Source of the DNA: Nitrospira sp.
GTDB taxonomy: Bacteria > Nitrospirota > Nitrospiria > Nitrospirales > UBA8639
Assembly (NCBI GenBank): GCA_011523385.1
Contig: WTGX01000004.1
Location: 124,001 to 188,000 of the forward strand
DNA: 64,000 nt
Reading direction: 5' to 3'
Below the pieces are notes generated by a model. That model ran no database searches and was not told where the DNA came from. It was given only the letters and a program-made list of their open reading frames with translations. Below, in pieces: positions 19,775 to 27,903 of this stretch. Made by a program: the position numbers and the translations under genes. Each line of letters begins with the position of its first letter. The stretch's first letter is position 1.

Positions 19775-20968
19775 TCAATGCGTGCGTTTGTCGTCGATTT
19801 CACCGGCCAAGGCATTCAGAACGCCGAGTGCCTGCTCACTGAGTTCCGCCGGCTGTTCATCGGCCTGTTGGGCGGGGAGGGCGTCGTCTTTGGATTTGGG
19901 TCTCGTGGCGTTGAGGAGATCTTCCTCGAGTTCGTCCAGCGTGGGTTCGGAATCGGCTTGAATGGCGAACAACCGTTGCAAGGCGAAGATGGCCCGGGCG
20001 TGGCTGTGCCAGGGTCCGCTGTGTTCACTGTCATGGACTCGCGTGATCAATTGCCAAAAGCCTGATTCGGCGGCTTCCGGCATGGTGCCGTCCGCAAAGG
20101 TCTTGAGTTTTTCAATCAACGCCTCTTCCGTTCGCTCAATGCCCGGGATGAAGGTGACGATTGAACGGAGAGAGGGTTTTCTGGACAGCGTGCGCAACGT
20201 CTCTCTCCAGAGATCCGATTGTGCCTGCCCGGTCCCGGATGCCTCTGCCTCCTGTTCGAGTCTGGCCTGGAGAGCGGTCAGGTAGTGGGTCAATGCCTTG
20301 ACCTTTCTTGCTGAAAGGCTCCCCAGCGGGATGCCCCAAATATGCGCGACTTCGTGGTCTTGCAGGGGAGCGAGTCCCGAGAGTTCGTACTCCTGCTCCG
20401 CGTTTTTTAATCGCCGTCTTTGTCGTTCCCGTCGCCGGATCAGGGTCTGATATTCGATAAGCATCCGGTCATGATGATAGTCGTCTTCGGCGATTTCTTC
20501 CTGTTCCAATGCGCGTTCCAACCGGCGGATTTCCGGTCGCGGAAGCGCGGACACGGCAGATTGCTTGCGGTCCTTCAACTCCGCCCGGTCAACGTGAAAT
20601 TTTGACGTGAGCAACCCTTCAGCCGCCCGAATGGTCAAATCGGTCAGGGCCATTTGTTTCTTCAGGCATTCGACTTGCAACCAGGGCCGTTCGCGTTTTT
20701 GACGAAGAAACCCGCTGTATTGGGCAATACGCTCGTTCACTTCGCGGGTTGCAGCCACAAGCGACTTTTTTGTCTCGGGTTGATCTCCGGCCATGAAACG
20801 GGAGTCCGGCTGATCTTCCACAATAAATTGAACGTCATCTTCAGACGGCTCCAGGTACTGGAGCAGGAGCAGGCGGACCATGATCCGGCTTTGGACGGGC
20901 AGGGTTTCGATGACGGATTCGATGAGTTCAGACGTGAGCGGTGAATGGGTCAGGGTCGTGGTCGTCAT
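19775..20968 (-). CDS. Hypothetical protein, 397 aa, helical/charged
   Basis: Long ORF just downstream of a co-oriented small ORF; no recognised domain. Confidence 0.72.
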   Translation of the reverse strand: MTTTTLTHSPLTSELIESVIETLPVQSRIMVRLLLLQYLEPSEDDVQFIVEDQPDSRFMAGDQPETKKSLVAATREVNERIAQYSGFLRQKRERPWLQVECLKKQMALTDLTIRAAEGLLTSKFHVDRAELKDRKQSAVSALPRPEIRRLERALEQEEIAEDDYHHDRMLIEYQTLIRRRERQRRRLKNAEQEYELSGLAPLQDHEVAHIWGIPLGSLSARKVKALTHYLTALQARLEQEAEASGTGQAQSDLWRETLRTLSRKPSLRSIVTFIPGIERTEEALIEKLKTFADGTMPEAAESGFWQLITRVHDSEHSGPWHSHARAIFALQRLFAIQADSEPTLDELEEDLLNATRPKSKDDALPAQQADEQPAELSEQALGVLNALAGEIDDKRTH

Positions 20969-20973
20969 GGTTT

Positions 20974-21204
20974 TCAGGCTTCGTCTTTCGCTTCCAGATA
21001 TTGGGCCACGTATTCACGGACGTCTTGAATTGTTCCCTCGGAGTACAATTTCCGGGGAATTTCCACGACGTGCAGGTCTTCCAGTGTCATACCACGTTCA
21101 ATCGCCCATTCTTCATCCGAATACAAAGTGACGGCGCCGTCCGGATGACGGTACACGAAGAGGATATCCTTTTCCTGATCTTGCGTCTCTTCCATGAGCC
21201 TCAC
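20974..21204 (-). CDS. Small conserved-looking hypothetical protein (76 aa)
   Basis: MRLMEETQDQEKDILFVYRHPDGAVTLYSDEEWAIERGMTLEDLHVVEIPRKLYSEGTIQDVREYVAQYLEAKDEA; 5-bp gap to the next gene. Confidence 0.65.
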   Translation of the reverse strand: MRLMEETQDQEKDILFVYRHPDGAVTLYSDEEWAIERGMTLEDLHVVEIPRKLYSEGTIQDVREYVAQYLEAKDEA

Positions 21205-21330
21205 GAAGCGTGATGCGTTTCGGATAACACACCGGAATAAATTCTGTCAAAAGAATCCCTTATCCAAGGCGGACACGCAGGTCCGCCTCTACGTAGGGGC
21301 GAACCTATGTGTTCGTCCGCCCCGCTCATG

Positions 21331-22014
21331 TCATTTTGTCGCGGTGGGTCGGAAACAGGAGCGACGCCAGAAGACGTAGACGGTAAACGCTATCAGCGAG
21401 AGAAAAAATACCGTCCGAATGCGCCCGTATCCGAAACAGGCAAAGTTGGCCATGGCGTTGCACAAACCGAACGCGGCATAGGCCATGTACACCAACAGGG
21501 CCCAGGGACGGAGTTTCAGGAACCCGTAGCCGATGGCGAGGTGCAGGGTGGGGGATTGCGCCTTGGCCAAGAGCCCCGGCAGGCCCTCGGGTTTGGAACA
21601 GAACAGGGTAAGGCTGTATTCGGGATTCGCCAGAATGATGTAGAGGTCCGTGAACGCGGTAAAGAGAAACAAGCCGCCCAGGTATCGAATATCGTGCGCG
21701 TGACGCCAGGCCGTTTTCAGGGCTTCAACCTGACCCGGGGGAATGGGCAGGGAGGCTTCATAAGCCTGCAGGCACCACCAGGGTACGATGATCATCAGAG
21801 CAAAAAAGAACCCCGCTCCGGTTCCCCCGAGATGGCCGAGTCCCCACGTGATGGTGCCCAATAATCCCCCCACGGCCAGGACCCGGGCCGCGTGGAGAGG
21901 ATAGCCGCGGACCCATTGCCCCAGACCCGGCACCAGGCAAGACAAGGTGGCGCCTTTAATGGAGGATTCCGTAGCGGATGTCGCCGAAGAATCCGATGGC
22001 TCCATGGTTTTCAT
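21331..22014 (-). CDS. Polytopic membrane protein, unknown function
   Basis: Several hydrophobic segments; LVPGLGQWVRGYPLHAARVLAVGG. Confidence 0.75.
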   Translation of the reverse strand: MKTMEPSDSSATSATESSIKGATLSCLVPGLGQWVRGYPLHAARVLAVGGLLGTITWGLGHLGGTGAGFFFALMIIVPWWCLQAYEASLPIPPGQVEALKTAWRHAHDIRYLGGLFLFTAFTDLYIILANPEYSLTLFCSKPEGLPGLLAKAQSPTLHLAIGYGFLKLRPWALLVYMAYAAFGLCNAMANFACFGYGRIRTVFFLSLIAFTVYVFWRRSCFRPTATK

Positions 22015-22093
22015 CGGGCTCCCGGGCAGAAGGCCGGATTCGGGAGGGTGAGAAGATGAATGGCTGATTCGCCGCGAAAACCGAGGGGCGGGA

Positions 22094-22801
22094 TCAGCCG
22101 CCGAGGGTATCGAGAGCCTCTTTAAGGCTCTTCATAATACAGGTGAAGATGGGGATGTCCCGCTTCGTGTAGCGACTCCCTTCCGCCTCGCGCAGGTGCA
22201 TGACGAGATCGAGAAAGTCTTGCGGTTGGTCCGTTTCGAACGCCACCACGAATTCCTGGTCATCCAGGCCGAAGGAGTAGGTTGTATTGAGTTTCACCGA
22301 CGGGTATTTGTGGCCGATTTCAATGTGCTCGTCCATCATGCCCTGCCGGGCGGCCTTGGTCAGGAGGTACCACTCACGGGTTTTCTCGAAGGGATAGATG
22401 AAAATGTATTTGCTGCGCCCGGGCGTGATCTTCAGCCGCCGGCTTTCCTGGCCTTCGTGCACGTGGTGGTCCACGTAGACCGAACGTTTCGTCATCGAAA
22501 GGTATGAATAAGGGATCGTCAGATACTTGCCGAGCCCGGTGGCCAACGCCTTGGACATTTGCTCCTGAAAGAGCTCGAGATCGTAGGTAATGCGCCAGAG
22601 CAGGAAATCACAATCGCCGCGAATACCGACCGTGGAATAGGGGACGACAATGACCTTGCCGGTGAATTCCTCAATGGCCCGGGTGAATTCCTGCTTTCCG
22701 GCTTGTCGCTCGTCATGCGGAAGTCTCCGCCAAGCCGGATCGACTTTGAAAAAGATGAAGTTGACGTATTGCCGTTTGGCTGGTTGTTCTGCGGCAGCCA
22801 T
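22094..22801 (-). CDS. Chlorite dismutase / HemQ (coproheme decarboxylase)-family heme protein
   Basis: KYIFIYPFEKTREWYLLTKAARQGMMDEHIEIGHKYPSVKLNTTYSFGLDDQEFVVAFETD family signature. Confidence 0.9.
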   Translation of the reverse strand: MAAAEQPAKRQYVNFIFFKVDPAWRRLPHDERQAGKQEFTRAIEEFTGKVIVVPYSTVGIRGDCDFLLWRITYDLELFQEQMSKALATGLGKYLTIPYSYLSMTKRSVYVDHHVHEGQESRRLKITPGRSKYIFIYPFEKTREWYLLTKAARQGMMDEHIEIGHKYPSVKLNTTYSFGLDDQEFVVAFETDQPQDFLDLVMHLREAEGSRYTKRDIPIFTCIMKSLKEALDTLGG

Positions 22802-23194
22802 ACGAATTCCTCCCCGGACAGACTGAATATGAAGCGATCGTATAGGAATGACTATCTATCAATTTTTTGTCGATGTTGTCAACGAAGCGTCCGCTTCTCC
22901 TTTCTTCTCCTTCTTTCGTAGTCGTGCCATCTCATGGCGCCTTCTTTTCTTTCTTTTGCGGTAGCGGCGACATCCATTCGGGATGGCACCCTTCGACAAG
23001 CTCAGGACAGGCTCCTTCGGCTTCGCTCAGGACAGGCAGGGCAGGCGCAGGCCGTCCCCTACGAGGTCATGGTTCATTCTGGTAGGGGTGCCTGCCTTTC
23101 CCTCTTCCATTCCGTTGTAGGGGCCGTCCCCCTGTGGCGGCCCAGCGGTATTTTGTTCTTTACCTGACGTCATATAATAAAATTCATAGCACTA

Positions 23195-23223
23195 TTGACA
23201 TGTAATGGTGAAAAGACTATAAG
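23195..23223 (+). promoter_or_regulatory. Sigma70-type promoter for OMP gene
   Basis: TTGACA-17 nt-TATAAG upstream of 23287. Confidence 0.65.
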
Positions 23224-23286
23224 TCTTATACTCCAGCGTGTACTTCGTGTAAATTTCGCAAACCCTCATAAAAAAAGGAGAAAACA

Positions 23287-24294
23287 ATGAATAAATATAT
23301 TTCTCCACTATTGATGCTTGTCATCGCTACCTTTGTGATGGCCTCAGGCTGGGCCCAAGCACGCTCCGAGGGGTTCTACATCAGCAGTGACATTGGCCTC
23401 AATATCGCCTCGGGAATTGAGACCACCGGATACAGCAACGACCGGGCCAGCGTGTGTGATGAATACACCAATCCCATGTATAGAGAAGTTGAGGACAGTG
23501 GAGCCGTCGACGCTCCTACTAATGGAACCAAGTATAGCGAATATAACTGCACGGGCCCTAATCGCGGTTCGACTGGCGACTGGCATAACAAATTCGACAG
23601 TGCAACGGGTATCCTGGCCGGAGCCGCGGTGGGTTACAGCTTTGCAAAGCAAAGTCCAAACAGCCCCTTGGGCGGCCTCCGCGTGGAACTGGAATACTTC
23701 TACCGTCAATCGAACTATGATGAGTCAGCCGCTGTTCCATCGGGTGAGGGTGAGAGCGGCGACAAGCTCCAGCAGGAAATTGTCCGAGCGACGGATCGGA
23801 TTGACGGTATCACCTCGCACAATCTGTTCGGGAACCTGTACTACGATTTTGCCAACACCAGCCGGTTCACGCCCTATATCGGGATTGGCGGTGGCATGGG
23901 GGCTACCGATATGGCGTATAGCAGCGTCTGGGCGAGGAATTCCGACGCGAGCAAAATCGATACGGGGTATGGGTTGCCCAATGCTTCCGATATCCGCCAG
24001 AACCTCGCCGGAACGGTGAGTGTGGCCGAAACCACGCTCAGCGATACGCTTTGGGGTCTTCAGGTCCTGTTCGGGGTGGATTACGCAGTCACGGAAGCCA
24101 TGTCGCTGGGGCTCAAGGGGCGCTGGGTCAGGTTCAATTCCTTCGATAGTGGTCAAGGCCCTCTCGTTTGGGACCCGTTACGGGGTCACGTTCCGAATCT
24201 GCGGAGAGACGGAAGCGAACCTGTAGCAGGCGGACTCAAGACAGACAACATCGATTTTTTCGGTATCAGCGTGAACATGAAGTATCATTTCTAG
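23287..24294 (+). CDS. Outer-membrane beta-barrel protein, paralog 1
   Basis: Signal peptide; GILAGAAVGYSF, HNLFGNLYYDFANTSRFTPYIGIGGG, SDTLWGLQVLFGVDYAV, C-terminal NMKYHF. Confidence 0.88.
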   Translation: MNKYISPLLMLVIATFVMASGWAQARSEGFYISSDIGLNIASGIETTGYSNDRASVCDEYTNPMYREVEDSGAVDAPTNGTKYSEYNCTGPNRGSTGDWHNKFDSATGILAGAAVGYSFAKQSPNSPLGGLRVELEYFYRQSNYDESAAVPSGEGESGDKLQQEIVRATDRIDGITSHNLFGNLYYDFANTSRFTPYIGIGGGMGATDMAYSSVWARNSDASKIDTGYGLPNASDIRQNLAGTVSVAETTLSDTLWGLQVLFGVDYAVTEAMSLGLKGRWVRFNSFDSGQGPLVWDPLRGHVPNLRRDGSEPVAGGLKTDNIDFFGISVNMKYHF

Positions 24295-24361
24295 GCCATC
24301 CCTGCTTTTTCGCCGGCCCGGAACAGGCCTCATGACCAGGTGTGGGCCTCTCTCCTGGATT

Positions 24362-24590
24362 TGTAGCCGCGTCATCTCATGACGCAGTTGTTTGAATGGT
24401 CTCTCTATGCGCGATAAGATTGCGTGGCTACAACTACAGAGAGGACCGTGTTTTTACATGTGTAGCTGCGTCATCTCATGACGCAGTTGTTCAACGGCCT
24501 CTCCAGCCACATGAGATGCGGTGACTACAACTACGGAGAGGCCGGCGCATTTATTTTTTGCAGTTGCAGCCGCGTCATTCCGGGTCAAAG
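24362..24590. repeat. Tandem ~100-bp palindromic repeats, family D (2 copies + partial)
   Basis: TGTAGCYGCGTCATCTCATGACGCAGTTGTT...CTACAACTACRGAGAGG twice in tandem; core also in inverse orientation near 14868. Confidence 0.8.
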
Positions 24591-24624
24591 CCTGGGACAT
24601 GCCTCAAGATGCAGGTTTTTCTCA

Positions 24625-25908
24625 ATGACCACGGCTGAAATCATTGCGGTGGGCTCGGAATTGCTGCTTGGCGGGCGGGTCGATACCAATTCGCTTTTTC
24701 TCAGCGAGTCGCTGGCGGAGTATGGGATCGAAGTCCGGTTCAAGTCCGTGGTCGGGGACGACGTCGAGGACATAGGCGCGGCCGTCATGAACGCGGCCAG
24801 GGGGGTGCAACTCGTGCTGATTACAGGCGGTCTTGGTCCGACCGTGGACGACGTCACCCGTGAAGCCGTGGCCCGGGTGACCGGAAAGCCGTTACGCCTT
24901 CGTCCCCGTGCCCTCGACTCCATCACGGCGCGTTTGCAATCAGCCGGACGGTCCGTGACGGCAAACCAGCGCCGGCAGGCGTTCCTGCCCGCCGGTGCCA
25001 CGCTCCTTCACAATACAGCCGGGGTCGCGCCGGGCTTTGCCATTCAGTGGAAGCGTTGTTGGGTTTTTTGCCTGCCAGGGGTCAGCCATGAGGTCCGCAG
25101 GATGTGGACGGAATCGCTCCTGCCGGTTCTCCGGCAGGACGGGCTTCTTTCGCCGGCCATCGAGACTCGGACAATCCATACGTTTGGGCTTCTCGAGGGA
25201 GAAATCAATGATCGAATAGCCGGGATCATCCCAGCCGCAGGCTCCTTTCGTCTCGGTCTTCTGGCCTCTCCGCTCGGGGTTTCGGTGTCCCTCACGCGAT
25301 CACAAACAATTGAAAGACGGCAGACAGGGAAGGGGAGGGCGGTGAAATCCGGTCCGTCACTCGATAACCTGATGGATGACGTGATTGCCGAATTGGGGCC
25401 GCACGTTTTTTCCATCGATGGACAAACCATGGAGGAAGTGGTGGGACGTCATCTTCGGGACCGGGGCTTCACCCTTGCCGTGGCTGAAAGTTGTACGGGC
25501 GGGCTGATTACGCATCGCCTGACCCGGGTAGCCGGCAGTTCGGCCTACGTGGACCGGGGGGTGGTGTGTTATGACAACCGGGCGAAAATCGAATTGCTGG
25601 GGGTGTCCGAATCGTTGTTGAAAAAATATGGGGCGGTGAGCGCGCAGGTCGCCAAGGCCATGGCTCAGGGTATTCGAACGAGAAGCAAGGTGGACGTGGG
25701 CCTGAGCGTGACGGGCATCGCCGGACCCGGCGGCGGAACGACACACAAGCCCGTCGGCCTGATCTACGTCGGGCTGGCCACGTCAGAGGGAACCTCGACG
25801 CAAGTCTTCCGGTTTCATGGAGAACGGGACGCGATTACACTCCGGGCATCGCAGGCAGCTCTTGACGTATTGCGGCATTGGTTGCAGGTTTCTTTTGGTG
25901 AGGGCTGA
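24625..25908 (+). CDS. cinA: CinA family nicotinamide-nucleotide amidohydrolase
   Basis: AEIIAVGSELLLGGRVDTNS, ITGGLGPTVDDVTREA, LAVAESCTGGLITHRLT, GPGGGTTHKPVGLIYVG; ATG 24625. Confidence 0.95.
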   Translation: MTTAEIIAVGSELLLGGRVDTNSLFLSESLAEYGIEVRFKSVVGDDVEDIGAAVMNAARGVQLVLITGGLGPTVDDVTREAVARVTGKPLRLRPRALDSITARLQSAGRSVTANQRRQAFLPAGATLLHNTAGVAPGFAIQWKRCWVFCLPGVSHEVRRMWTESLLPVLRQDGLLSPAIETRTIHTFGLLEGEINDRIAGIIPAAGSFRLGLLASPLGVSVSLTRSQTIERRQTGKGRAVKSGPSLDNLMDDVIAELGPHVFSIDGQTMEEVVGRHLRDRGFTLAVAESCTGGLITHRLTRVAGSSAYVDRGVVCYDNRAKIELLGVSESLLKKYGAVSAQVAKAMAQGIRTRSKVDVGLSVTGIAGPGGGTTHKPVGLIYVGLATSEGTSTQVFRFHGERDAITLRASQAALDVLRHWLQVSFGEG

Positions 25909-26480
25909 TGGGATTCCGAACCTTTTTGGCGATTGATCTGCCTTCCTCTCTGCAATCGGCCATCGGTCAGAACATCAGAACGGTCAAACGGGAATTGCCC
26001 GGACTTTCATGGAGTCACTCTGGAAATCTCCATATCAACTTGAAGTTTTTTGGCGACACGACGGAGAGTCAGGTTGATCAAATCCGCCGGGTGGTGGAAC
26101 CGGCGATTGCCCACGTTTCTCCTTTCGATCTTGAACTCAAGGGCTTCGGGGTGTTTCCGGATAAACAGTCGCCCCGCGTCTTGTGGATTGGTCTTGGTGG
26201 AACTCTGGATCGCCTGGTCGCGTTGGCCGGGTGCGTCGGCCGGGCAGTGGTTCCTTTGGGGTTTCCGGAAGAGGAGAGACCGTTTCGACCGCATCTGACC
26301 GTGGCTCGCGTGAAAAAGGATCATCGTGCGGTCGGGCGAGTTTTGGATGCGTTGGGCACGTTCACGGCTCCCTTTTCCTGTGGGTCGTTATCCGTTCAAC
26401 GGGTGACCTTGTTCAAGAGTGACCTACGGCCAACTGGACCGGTCTATACAAAATTGTGGGACGTTGCCTTGAATGGGTGA
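25908..26480 (+). CDS. thpR: RNA 2',3'-cyclic phosphodiesterase (LigT/ThpR)
   Basis: HxT motifs NLHINLKFFG and FRPHLTVARVK. Confidence 0.93.
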   Translation: MGFRTFLAIDLPSSLQSAIGQNIRTVKRELPGLSWSHSGNLHINLKFFGDTTESQVDQIRRVVEPAIAHVSPFDLELKGFGVFPDKQSPRVLWIGLGGTLDRLVALAGCVGRAVVPLGFPEEERPFRPHLTVARVKKDHRAVGRVLDALGTFTAPFSCGSLSVQRVTLFKSDLRPTGPVYTKLWDVALNG

Positions 26481-26571
26481 GGAGTCGTGATTTTTCTTTG
26501 CGAACGATGGTTGGCCTCCTGACGGGTTTTCAGTATGATAGAGGTACGCAGGCTTGAATCCAGGAGGCGCT

Positions 26572-27654
26572 ATGAGCGATCGAAGTACAGATAGTCAAGG
26601 GAAAACGAAGGCATTGGAACTGGCTGTGACCCAAATTGAAAAGCAGTTTGGGAAAGGCTCGATCATGAAACTGGGAACGGGTGACGTGTCCGCGGACGTG
26701 CAGGCCACGTCCACCGGGTCGTTGGCCTTGGATCTGGCCTTGGGCGTCGGCGGGTTGCCGCGAGGACGAGTGGTGGAAATTTTCGGCCCGGAATCCTCGG
26801 GGAAAACCACCCTGTGTCTGCATGCGATTGCGGAAACGCAGAAAGCGGGAGGGTCCGCGGCATTCATCGACGCGGAACACGCGCTGGACGTTTCCTATGC
26901 GAAAAAATTGGGTGTTCAGACCGATGATCTCCTGGTGGCCCAACCCGATACCGGCGAACAGGCCTTGGAGATTGCCGAGACGTTGGTCAGGAGCGGGGCG
27001 ATCGACCTGGTGGTCGTGGACTCCGTCGCCGCCTTGGTGCCCCGCGCGGAAATCGAAGGTGAAATGGGCGATTCGCACATGGGGCTTCAGGCGCGCCTGA
27101 TGTCCCAGGCCCTCCGCAAATTGACCGGAGCCATTTCCAAATCCATGACCACGGTGATCTTCATCAACCAGATCCGGATGAAGATCGGCGTGATGTTCGG
27201 CAATCCCGAAACCACGACCGGCGGGAACGCCCTGAAGTTTTATTCCTCGGTGCGGCTGGACATTCGGCGGATCGAGTCCATCAAGGAGGGGCAGGAGGTG
27301 ATCGGGAGCCGGGTTCGCGTCAAAGTGGTGAAGAACAAGACGGCGCCGCCTTTCAGGCAGGCCGAGTTTGATATCATGTTTGCCGAGGGCGTGTCCAAAG
27401 CCGGGGAACTCATTGACCTAGGCGTCGAAAAGAAAATCGTCGATAAGGCCGGAGCGTGGTATTCGTTTCGTGAGGAGCGGTTAGGCCAGGGTCGTGAAGC
27501 CGCGAAAGCATTTCTGAAAGAGAACCCTGAGACTGCCGGAGAAATTGAAATGGGGATCCGGGAACAGGCCGGACTGTCGGCAATGGCGAAGGACGCGGGT
27601 TCGACTGAAGCAGAACCGGAAAAGAGGCCGGCCCCCATGCGGGGGAAAGTCTAG
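26572..27654 (+). CDS. recA: Recombinase RecA
   Basis: [38 protein letters not shown]... Confidence 0.99.
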   Translation: MSDRSTDSQGKTKALELAVTQIEKQFGKGSIMKLGTGDVSADVQATSTGSLALDLALGVGGLPRGRVVEIFGPESSGKTTLCLHAIAETQKAGGSAAFIDAEHALDVSYAKKLGVQTDDLLVAQPDTGEQALEIAETLVRSGAIDLVVVDSVAALVPRAEIEGEMGDSHMGLQARLMSQALRKLTGAISKSMTTVIFINQIRMKIGVMFGNPETTTGGNALKFYSSVRLDIRRIESIKEGQEVIGSRVRVKVVKNKTAPPFRQAEFDIMFAEGVSKAGELIDLGVEKKIVDKAGAWYSFREERLGQGREAAKAFLKENPETAGEIEMGIREQAGLSAMAKDAGSTEAEPEKRPAPMRGKV

Positions 27655-27662
27655 AAAGATGT

Positions 27663-27834
27663 ATTGGTGTGAAAATGGCCAGCAACACCACGAATCCGTC
27701 ATTCCCGCGGAAGCGGGAATCCAGTGTCTTTCTCCTTCCGTCCCTCCATTCATGCGGTCCAGCCTGGAACAAAAAAAATCTCTGGATTCCCGATTAGATC
27801 CCCGATCAGGTCGGGGACAAGCGTCGGGAATGAC
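27663..27834 (+). repeat. Interspersed repeat, family A
   Basis: ATTGGTGTGAAAATGGCC...GTCATTCCCGCGGAAGCGGGAATCCAGTGTCTTT...GATCCCCGATCAGGTCGGGGACAAGCGTCGGGAATGAC. Confidence 0.82.
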
Positions 27835-27903
27835 GGGATTGGAGAGAGGTGCCCCCTTTGCCCGTCTTCGTATACGGGCGGCGAGCCTGCAAGAGGGATT
27901 CCC

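Noticed and set aside
19467-19961. 164-aa plus-strand ORF (…GGGEGFRTPGPRLMSPLLYQLSYTATQK…)
   Set aside because: It is antisense to tRNA-Met(CAT) and runs into the 3' end of a convincing minus-strand gene; the GFRTPGPRL...YQLSYTA peptide is a typical translation of a tRNA complement.
22094-22801. Annotation as genuine chlorite dismutase
   Set aside because: The position of the catalytic distal Arg is not Arg by eye alignment; kept only as Cld/HemQ-family.
22867-23167. Plus-strand ORFs of 72-77 aa between the Cld-family gene and OMP paralog 1
   Set aside because: They are translations of intergenic repeats (PSTSSGQAPSASLRTG type) with no coding signature.
27724-27903. 60-residue N-terminal extension of AlaS in the ORF track
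   Set aside because: It translates a family A intergenic repeat; AlaS homologs begin near MSLTANELRQ (27904).
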